From: Pochonia chlamydosporia 170
Lineage: Eukaryota > Ascomycota > Sordariomycetes > Hypocreales > Clavicipitaceae
DNA length: 64,000 nt
NCBI RefSeq assembly: GCF_001653235.2
Contig: NW_019154045.1
Coordinates: 496,001 to 560,000, forward strand
Direction of reading: 5' to 3'
Shown here: piece after piece, positions 56,520 to 64,000 of the stretch
Layout: every line of letters starts with the position of its first letter
How positions within the stretch are numbered: position 1 is the stretch's first letter
Notes under the pieces: generated by a model
Database searches by the model: none
What the model was told of the DNA's origin: nothing
The model's input: only the letters and a program-made list of their open reading frames with translations
Translations under genes and position numbers: made by a program

Positions 56520-57611
56520 CTAACTATGAATGTTCGACGGCCCAGCGAGGGACTCGTAATACAAGTCTATCTTAGTCTTGGGCACAGCTTTGGACTGGTT
56601 CATAAGGATTACATCAACCGCCTTGACAAGAGTATCTTCCAAGGCCGTAAAACCTGTGTCCTTGCCCATTTTCTTCAGCACTTCGATACAGCGCTCATTG
56701 TCCACTTCCCCAGCATCCACCACAGACTCTTCGACAGACTTTAGCAGGATCTGTTCTGGAAAGCGTCTGTGCAGAATCTCAAGAATCTGTGTCCATGAGT
56801 ATTTCCCGGCAAAGGCCAGGAGCCGTTCATTGTTCACGTCGTCAAGTGTCAACGCTGCCAGGTGCAACAATGCTGTATCTTCCACATCGACGTACCACTG
56901 TGGCGGCAACACTGATGGCGCAGCTGGGTAACCTTTAACAACGGCATCGATAACGGCCGAGGTGCTGCGATAGCTCAGGTGCTCTGGCGACATAGCTATG
57001 CCAAAGTTTACATTGGGTACAACTGTGTTGAAAGAAAACCGAGGATTATTCTTTTGTACCCATGCAAAGGCTTCTTGTTCGCCGCGGGCCTTGGCCGCAC
57101 CATAGAGCTTGATTCCATGCCAACGAGGGTTGCCCTCACCATTCCATGGCTGAGTAGTTTGTTCAATTGCAACATTATTCCACGTACTTGGGTTAATTGT
57201 GTATGGCGTGCCGGTCGTGGGAATTGCGCAGGCGGCGAGCGAAGACGTTATAACCACGCTCTTGACGCTGCCTTCGTTTGCTGCAGCCTCAAGAAGCCGT
57301 AGATTGGATTGAATAGTTTTTCCAATAATACCCTGATTTTTTGGGTTCATATCCATATCCATAGCCACGTGGGCTACACCATCGATGCCTTTCATGGCTT
57401 CTTGAAACGCGCCAGGGGCATAGATATCGGCTACCTCAACAAGTTCGAAGTTGGAACCGAAGTAGGCTTTCATCCAACCACTTGAGGCAATGGATCGTAC
57501 CGTACCCCGGACGGCATATCCGCGCTGTAGGAAGACATGGATGATTACGCTAGCAATATAACCAGTGGCGCCGGTAACGAGAATCAAGCCTCCTGTTGGG
57601 ACTGAAGACAT
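56520..57611 (-). CDS. Extended short-chain dehydrogenase/reductase (ketoreductase/dihydroflavonol-reductase-like)
   Basis: Single exon, 363 aa. ILVTGATGYIAS (10-21) is the extended-SDR nucleotide-binding T-G-x-x-G-x-x-A/G motif; RGTVRS gives the NADPH-preferring Arg; VVITSSLAAC holds the catalytic Ser and LYGAAKARGE the Tyr170/Lys174 pair. The rest resembles the Gre2/cinnamoyl-CoA/dihydroflavonol reductase branch. Such enzymes reduce ketones and aldehydes of small metabolites. The start at 57611 is the first ATG of the frame after a leader with no other ATG. A TATA box lies about 88 bases upstream. The gene is divergent from a Zn2Cys6 regulator, which may control it. Confidence 0.9.
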   Translation of the reverse strand: MSSVPTGGLILVTGATGYIASVIIHVFLQRGYAVRGTVRSIASSGWMKAYFGSNFELVEVADIYAPGAFQEAMKGIDGVAHVAMDMDMNPKNQGIIGKTIQSNLRLLEAAANEGSVKSVVITSSLAACAIPTTGTPYTINPSTWNNVAIEQTTQPWNGEGNPRWHGIKLYGAAKARGEQEAFAWVQKNNPRFSFNTVVPNVNFGIAMSPEHLSYRSTSAVIDAVVKGYPAAPSVLPPQWYVDVEDTALLHLAALTLDDVNNERLLAFAGKYSWTQILEILHRRFPEQILLKSVEESVVDAGEVDNERCIEVLKKMGKDTGFTALEDTLVKAVDVILMNQSKAVPKTKIDLYYESLAGPSNIHS

Positions 57612-58081
57612 GGTAGAGACTGCAGGTAGTATTTCGTGTAAAAACTCTGACGAAACTATAGAGAATGCAATCTTGAAGAAGGGACATTGGACGGCTTTTA
57701 TATACAAAGGCTTTGTATGTTATGCTTCACTTCAACGGACCACGTCAAAAGTTTGCTTGTATTACTCCATCGTTTTACCACTTTTGTCAACAACCTAACT
57801 GACGCATTCCCAATTTGGAATGCGAAGTGGATGGGTTGACTTGGGTCCATGACTGCAGTCCAATGAGAACTAGGTCCACCTTCAGGCCGGTCTCGATGCC
57901 TCTTCAACTCTCCTTGGCTTCGTCGTAACCTCTTCTCTTCTCACCCTTCTTGATATCCATCCTGGCAATACCAATGACTAATATCTCAACGCCTGCCTTC
58001 TTCTCCAACACCACATTGGTGCCATGCAGAGCTGGTCATGCTCCCACACTCCATACATTTGGAGTCGTAGACCACACGCGG
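57612..58081. promoter_or_regulatory. Short shared divergent promoter, SDR and Zn2Cys6 regulator
   Basis: 470 bases (362 if the regulator starts at 57974) between the two starts. Holds the SDR TATA box and a pyrimidine-rich leader for the regulator. Suited to direct regulation of the SDR by its neighbour. Confidence 0.5.
57695..57704 (-). promoter_or_regulatory. TATA box of SDR gene
   Basis: TATATAAAAG on the minus strand, 84-93 bases upstream of the ATG at 57611. Confidence 0.55.
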
Positions 58082-59628
58082 ATGAAGCGGCCCCATACCA
58101 AAAGCCGGCGAGGCTGCCTGGCGTGCAAGGGTCGAAGAGTAAAGGTATATACAAGACACCATTTCTCGATGCTTCTGATAACCAAGACATTGTTTGAACC
58201 TTACTTTAATAATTTAGTGCAATGAGCGTCTGCCGTGTTCTAGCTGCGTGAAGCGCAACATCCAATGTGTACAGCCGGCGCAGCGTCATGTGCGTCTCCC
58301 AGGCGTCACCAGCATCCCCTTTCGGACGGATTCACACTCCGATATTAACCTTTTCCATCTCGAGTTATTTCATCATTGGGATAAGGAGACCCGGTTAACG
58401 CTCGCTTTTCCCCAAGTCTGGCCTATTGTTATGCAGCGAGCTTTTGAGGTACAGTTGTCTCGACTACAGTAATCAAGTGCATCGTGATGGGTCTCAAGCT
58501 AATCTATTGTAGGAGGACTTTATTATGTCTGCTATCTTGTGTGTTTCCAGTATGCACCTCGCAAGTCTGTGCCCTCAGAGCACCAAATACTCGAATGCAT
58601 CGATAAGGTTCATGGAAAGGACAATTCAACTCTTTCGCAAGAGTCTGGCGGCGCGTCCCCTGACCAAGGACAATTGGGAGTCCCTCATGGGCACAGCGCT
58701 GCTAATAAATTATATATCTTGGTTCGACCTCGGCTTTCTGGAGTCTGCGGAGAGTACTGGATACGCAACTAGATTAAATCTTGCCAAAGATCAACTGTTT
58801 TTCCTCAGCCCAAGCATTGTCAACATTTGGTTTCAGGCCATGCCCATTTTCATCGACGAAGGAAGCGTCTTTACGCAGATGATTTTTCAGAATCCGAGGG
58901 GTAATATCGAACAGTTTCTGGGCAGACGAGGTGAAGACCCAGCACGGTTTGTGGAACCATTCATGAAAACTTGGCATGATTCACGCCATCAGATCTGGGA
59001 CCGCATGTCCAATGAGTCGACTATTTCCGGCTCAATACCTTATGCTCCTCGTCTTCTTTTTGGGCTAGAGGCCGAGCTTTCATGCCATGGTTCACCGTCA
59101 CGAGCACCAAAGTCGGCTTCAGAAGAGAATAACAAAAGGCAACAACTGAGGCATCTTCGAGATGCAGTTACAAGAGTTACGTCGGAGTGTGCAACAATCA
59201 GGTCCTTGGAGACTTCAGCAACGTTGCTATTACAGTCACCCCGCCTTTCATTTGAAAGAATCATTCGTCGCATATCACCTCTTTTGTGCTGCGCTTCGCT
59301 AAAATCGAATCCACACGCACTGGCACTTGCTGATATTACACCGCTCGAGGCTGACATTGAACACCTGTTTTATGGGTTTCCAATTCTTTGCTGTGGGCCT
59401 CTTGCAAAGATGATTGCTGAGGGAGATTCTCGAGCTCTTGTCTTCTTATTTCACTTTTATCATGCGGCGCGCATATTGTTGTGTTCGAAAAGATGTTGGT
59501 GGGCATCTAACAGAAGCCATGTTATGGAACAGCTTATCTTTGAGGAGCTCAAGTCCCGAGAAGTTGATGTGTGCTTGCCAAGCCAACATGGCGAATTCAT
59601 GGACGTGGAAATGACGAGTCCTAAATAA
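58082..59628 (+). CDS. Zn2Cys6 transcription factor with fungal-specific TF domain
   Basis: Exons 58082-58144, 58218-58448, 58513-59628; 469 aa. HTKSRRGCLACKGRRVK joined to CNERLPCSSCVKRNIQC gives the complete six-cysteine cluster, split by intron 1 after the third basic residue group. Then LFHLELFHHWDKETRLTL and MSAILCVSSMHLASL match the fungal-specific transcription factor domain of the Upc2-like (DUF3468) class. An in-frame upstream ATG at 57974 could add 36 residues; 58082 is chosen because the cluster usually lies close to the N-terminus in this class. Likely nuclear DNA-binding activator; target genes unknown, with the divergent SDR the best candidate. Confidence 0.87.
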
Positions 59629-60720
59629 TTCTTGGGTCAAACCCCCCCCCCCCCCGGGAAAAACATTTTACATTTCATACGCTTTGCATGGCATCTGATG
59701 TGGGTGTGAGATAAGCTGCATATGCTTTGACGCTTGGTCGTGCTTGACGACAAGTGTTAGACATGAGACATTATGTGTGTGTACTAGGGGCAGTGTAAGT
59801 CAGTGGGAACTTGGGAATTCCCACCAAAGAAGGCTCAATGCCAAGTTGGAACTTTTCGGGCACGCTTATTCATAGCGCAAGTATTGGCGATTGACATCCA
59901 TTACTGTTTTATAAATGACAATTGCAGCAGAGAAAGACGTGGAATTGATGTGACGACAGTTTCTGACGAGCAGTGACAGCGATGCAGGGTAGGCCAAACT
60001 TACGGCCCCCAAATGTCTGTTGCCATGCCATGCCGTTCAATGTTCACATGCTTATGCTTGCTCTTTAATGTCAAGGTTCTCGTAGGCGACCATTGACTGC
60101 AGACATTCTCGCCACACCAATCCAGACCAGATCCACGAGGTCGGTTGGCAAGTTGGCCACTTGGCACTACCCACCCCATGCCCATGAGAACATTGAATGT
60201 ACCAGACAGTATGTATGTGCCCAGTACCAAGCTGTGTGGCACCAGACCAGACATTAAAATGCACAAACATGTTGGCATTGGATGTTTGCACAGTACTCCG
60301 TCCACACCAGCACGACCAGTTGAGACTTTGTTGGTCAGCGTACCAAGGCCAAGGTACTCAAGTACATAGCCTAACCTCATATACCCCATGTCCGTTGCAT
60401 TAATTGTGGATCTCTGCCCCGTTGCAAACCATTTCATTGATCTGTTTCATTTTGGCCATTCCTCATTTAGTCAATTAACCCGACTTATGAATTAAAACGC
60501 AGAAGGGATGCCTGCTACTGCACCTGACCAGTTGAGGAAGGTCAAGTTGTGAAGTCCGTTCCCCATTCCAGCTGTGACCCTACCTGACCAACTACCTCAT
60601 CTTGTTCGCATTTCGAACCTACCAGACTCTATATGAGTCAAATAATCCGGCGCTCGCGATAGACGGCTTTGGCGATACCAACCGCGGTTTGCAGGTAGAT
60701 CAATCAAGAACCCAGATGCC
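59629..60720. other. Intergenic region rich in CCAGACC words
   Basis: About 1.1 kb without a recognised gene. Words such as CCAGACCAG, ACCAGACAG and CACGACCAG recur between about 60110 and 60350. The first part has a C14 run (listed separately). Confidence 0.45.
59642..59655 (+). repeat. Homopolymer run of 14 C
   Basis: Uninterrupted run of 14 cytosines 13 bases after the stop of the preceding regulator gene, followed by GGGAAAAA. Prone to length error in assemblies. Confidence 0.8.
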
Positions 60721-62370
60721 ATGCCGGCTATAGGCTCATATCGCGGCTGCGACTCGTGTCGTAAGTGGAAGAAGAAGGTATGGCATCAATCGTGTGACTC
60801 GACTGACGACCTCACCAGAACCAGGAAACTGAGACTGAGACTGAGACTGAGACTGACAATGAGCGCAACTCCAGTGCGACAGTTCACAGCCCGGGCAACA
60901 ATGCTCGCGCTGCAGGACCAGAAACATACCATGTGTAGGAGTCGGACAGCAACGATTCAAGTTCAAAGTCCAGTCTTCATCATCATCCACCTCTGGTCGT
61001 AGTAGTCATCGCAACCAGCAAGAGGTCTCGACGCTCTTTGTTGGTGGCCACGGCTCGCCACCACCGCTGGGTAGTCCAAAGCGGCCCTTGGGCAATCCCA
61101 ATAACAGGATTGCTGAAAAACTAGTCTACCTTTTGGAGTCTACTCATACCGGCCACAGCTTACAGGCGTTTCGACCATATCTGTTCGATAACCTCCCTCG
61201 GCGCCTTGGCTATTCGGCCGCACTGGATGCTGCACTGGCGGCCTTCACCAGCCTCCTGGAGACTCAGCAATCGTCATATGAACAATTAAATCCCAGATCA
61301 CTACAGTTATATGTTTCTGGTATTAAAGTACTTCAACGTTCGCTCGCCAATCCAACATCAAGAGGTGAACCCAATACCTTGTGCGCGGCGCACATCATCT
61401 CGGAGTGTTACGTGTGGATAGCGCAGGATAATAGCAATGCCCGCCGGCACAGCGAGGGTTTATCGTCCCTAATGAGCAGTTTAGTACATGAAAAGCCAAA
61501 GGATTCCTTTCTGCGTAGTGTGTGCTTTGCCATAACGTCAAATTTAGTAAGTGCTCTCCATTGTGATTTTGAGAAGCGACGCCTGAACTCTATATAGCTA
61601 ACGCGAGAGATCAGTTACAAGATAGCATATTTAACTCGGATATTCAGCTCAGCCCATGGATCCAGAATCTGTATGATGTCCACGAACCGCTGCCACCTTC
61701 AGACGACGTCCAAGCAACCTCGCATTTGCCGAGATTTAGTGTACCACTACTAGCCATGATTCCAGACCTAATAAGGCACCCCAAGGAAAACGAAGCACGA
61801 ATACAATGGGTGTATAATTCTATACTTGATCGCCACCTGCAAATGAAAGTCTATTTTAGCGCTAATAAGGACAAGCTGTCTCAGAACACCTATCATGGCA
61901 TGTTATGCAATGGGCAGTATGGGGCATATATTGCCATTGGAATCACACTAAACGCGATACTACGTGTTTTAAATCCGAACAATATACTGCTAGCCACTGA
62001 GCAGTCCATCTTTTGCGGTGACGCCATTATTCTCGCGGAGAGAGCGAAGGAGGAACGACCGCTAGCGGCGCACCACGTACCCCAAGCTATAGTGTCTGCG
62101 TGGTGTGTCACAGGAGATAGTAAGACAAGAGAAAGGCTACGGCAGCTGATTGAGGATTACCGAAATACATATGCAATGGCCAAACTTCTACAACACATTT
62201 CATACTGGCAGGTGGCGCCAACCCGGCTGATGGAAATACCTTGGTTTCGATTAGACTGTACAAAGCAGAATAGTCAAGGCGCGGGAGATGAGACAAGCAT
62301 GGATAGAAGGACAGACAGACGGACAGAAGGAACCAGCAGGGAGGTGCAAGAGTTTTGTTGCATTCTATGA
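60721..62370 (+). CDS. Zn2Cys6 transcription factor
   Basis: Exons 60721-60777, 60875-61546, 61615-62370; 494 aa. IGSYRGCDSCRKWKKK followed after intron 1 by CDSSQPGQQCSRCRTRNIPC completes the six-cysteine cluster; the N-terminal MPAIGSYRGC form is common in fungal C6 regulators. A Ser/Gly/Pro-rich linker follows, then helical segments (EKLVYLLESTHTGHSLQAF, CAAHIISECYVWIAQ, LLAMIPDLIRH) typical of the effector region. Intron 1 contains a CTGAGA microsatellite. The intron 2 acceptor at 61613-61614 was chosen because it keeps the frame and has a CTAAC branch site 14 bases ahead. No adjacent target gene is obvious; the EEP/SDR/TF group lies upstream. Confidence 0.82.
60829..60858 (+). repeat. 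CTGAGA microsatellite inside intron
   Basis: Four perfect CTGAGA units and one CTGACA unit, wholly inside the first intron of the regulator gene at 60721 (intron 60778-60874). Confidence 0.75.
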
Positions 62371-63730
62371 CCTGGCATGGGATGACGACACGACTATACA
62401 ACTTGAGTCTGGGATGGCCATCTCATGTTTGGGTGAATGAGACTGGCGGCACTCAATTGTATGTCCTTGTAGTTGACGACGACCTTAAACGACAATCAAC
62501 ATAGCGATATCAACCTCAGCTTCAAATTACACTGCCTATTCAGCATGAGAGCAACAAGTTCCATGGCCAAGAGCACATGATATGCGCAGGGCTCTAATTA
62601 TGTGTACTCTTATACCCGATTCAAGTACACTAGTTGATACCTGCAAAGTAAAATAGTTGACGCATATAAGATGATGTTATGAATTTCACTAGCAGGACCT
62701 TGACTGAACCAGGTGTATACCTATACTTGTTAGATAATTCTACTTGACAGTATTTGACGCGAGTTGGGCTTGTTGGCTGTTGGGGGCATTTATTACCTTA
62801 GTAGCTGCATGTGCAGCTGCATAAGTCAACCAGACTTGACTGAACCAGGCCAGAACAGCATTTGGGTGTTGATGTTTGCGTATGATCAATCAAGTCAAGC
62901 CTCTACAGCTTCAGTTGACGTCTAGTCTTGGAGGCTACATGCAAGGGCAGTCTGGTCCAGTCTGGCTTGGTTCGGTGCTCAAGTGCTGCCAGGCACCGAT
63001 TGTGCATGTGCCCCAGTGCCCTCCAGTCTCCAGGCCCACATGCACCAGATTCAATCAATTAATGTCAACTGGTCTGGTCTGGTCAACAGGATGGAATTTG
63101 ATCAATTCAATGCTATGTGCCAGGCCGTCTGGTCCAGTCTGATGTCTGGTCTGGTTGACCCCGCCAGCATTGACACTTGAACCACCTGCAGACATCTGAC
63201 TGGAGCTGTTCGGCATGCGCTCCGCTGTGTCCCCGCTGTTGGACGAGGCACTGGGGGCTTAGGGACATGGGTGTGGGCTGGGTCCATTGGTTCATCGACA
63301 CTAGACCCCAGTGCCAGCGCCTCAAGTGCTGCCGGCCAGCCAGACAACACCAGACTGATGCACCAGACATTGAGTCCAGTCGCCAGTCCCAGTTGAGCAG
63401 GTCCTGGCTTGGTCAGTGCATGGGCTGGTCAATGCCTATCAAATGTCCAGATGTCAGTGCTGGTCTGGCCTGGTCAAGTCAACTGTTGCCTGGCCGAGTT
63501 CCATGTCAGACCAACAACTTTTTTTTTTCTCCAACTTTGCACAACAAACTTGGCCTCTTCCCGTCCTACGAAGCTCCTCATGTCGAGATTTCGCCGGTGC
63601 ATGCGAACTGGCTTTCGTCCGTCGCCAACCGTCGTTACTCACATCTGATCCTGCCCGCATCGATTCGCGCAACCCGACACGCCGAACGCAGCATTCGACG
63701 CCAAGACATCAAATCAAATTGACGAAGACA
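62371..63730. other. Intergenic region dense in CTGGTCTGG/CCAGAC words
   Basis: About 1.4 kb without a recognised gene. From 62820 to 63500 the words CTGGTC, GTCTGG, CCAGAC and CCAGTC occur very often on both strands. A pyrimidine-rich leader with a T9-10 run (about 63521) precedes the MFS gene. Confidence 0.5.
62940..63490. repeat. Irregular GTCTGGTC/CCAGACCA word cluster
   Basis: Examples: GTCTGGTCCAGTCTGGC near 62948, CTGGTCTGGTCTGGTC near 63069, GTCTGGTCCAGTCTG near 63128, GTCTGGTCTGG near 63143, CTGGTCTGGCCTGGTC near 63461. The words are interspersed rather than perfectly tandem, so this is not an ordinary microsatellite. Confidence 0.6.
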
Positions 63731-64000
63731 ATGGCGACCACCGAGGCTGGCGGTGGAGACATGGAACGCCGCCCATTGTTGAGACGCTCCTCTACTGGCC
63801 GCAACACGGTCGAAACTGCCGACAATGTGTCCCTTAAAGAGCATACCAATTTCTCAATTTACATCGTTGTATTATTGCTTGCTATATTCGCAATGTTTCT
63901 TGGCGAGTCTTTTCAAGAACCGGCCTTTGGGGAGATAGAAGAGGGCATCTTTTGTCGGGAATACTTTTCCAACGTCACCGACACCGCAAATGACCCGCGA
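63731..64000 (+). CDS. MFS transporter, N-terminal part (runs off the window)
   Basis: First 90 codons only. After a polar N-terminus with a possible dileucine signal (RRPLLRRSS), the helix SIYIVVLLLAIFAMFLGESFQEPAFGEIEEGIFCREYF matches helix 1 and the following loop of fungal multidrug-type MFS transporters, in which a conserved (I/F)CR-x-Y(Y/F) block follows the first helix. No stop or splice site is reached before the edge, so length and function cannot be judged further. Confidence 0.75.
   Translation, partial: MATTEAGGGDMERRPLLRRSSTGRNTVETADNVSLKEHTNFSIYIVVLLLAIFAMFLGESFQEPAFGEIEEGIFCREYFSNVTDTANDPR

Overview
The window looks like nuclear DNA of a filamentous ascomycete (Pezizomycotina). 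This rests on many short 5' GT..AG 3' introns (about 50-140 nt), three Zn2Cys6 regulators, a CFEM/Pth11-type receptor, DUF604-type GT31 and Dal5-type permeases. A hypocrealean host is plausible but cannot be proved from this sequence. Gene density is about one per 2.2 kb. There are no rRNA, convincing tRNA, CRISPR or intact transposon features. I resolved 27 genes with exon structures (one of them broken) plus one gene cut by the right edge.

Layout. 0.1-1.7 kb: MFSD5-like molybdate-anion transporter (-). 2.4-10.1 kb: four consecutive + strand genes for membrane-anchored glycan enzymes (FkbM methyltransferase, GT31-like, GT34, GT25), apparently a small glycan-assembly locus. 11.4-15.5 kb: sugar porter (+) and secreted phospholipase C/phosphoesterase (-). 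17.3-19.7 kb: AlaX-like tRNA editing protein (+) and paraoxonase-like lactonase (-). 22.4-25.1 kb: CFEM-Pth11 receptor and GFA-domain protein (+). 25.3-27.2 kb: GH79 glucuronidase-like enzyme (-). 28.9-33.1 kb: large aromatic-acid-exporter-like protein (+) convergent with a protoglobin (-). 35.2-39.6 kb: secretory lipase and a rhodopsin-like membrane protein (+).

40.6-54.1 kb is a run of metabolic genes: PL7 polysaccharide lyase, HpcH/HpaI aldolase, Dal5-type permease, amidohydrolase, aldo-keto reductase, a Zn2Cys6 regulator and a class I/II aminotransferase. With the embedded regulator and divergent promoters it could be a catabolic cluster, either for uronates released by the lyase or for an N-acylated hydroxy-amino acid; the substrate is unknown. 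55.1-56.4 kb is an endonuclease/exonuclease/phosphatase-fold gene (TDP2-like) that appears broken by a one-base frameshift exactly where the catalytic Glu should be. 56.5-62.4 kb holds an extended SDR reductase (-) divergent from a Zn2Cys6 regulator (+), then a second Zn2Cys6 regulator (+). The window ends inside an MFS transporter (63.7 kb to edge).

Large gene-free gaps (19.7-22.4, 27.2-28.9, 33.1-35.2, 36.7-38.4, 59.6-60.7, 62.4-63.7 kb) hold no recognisable genes. Several are unusually dense in the motif CCAGACCAG/CTGGTCTGG. All exon boundaries were derived by reading splice sites and reading frames by eye; family assignments come from motif recognition, not database searches.
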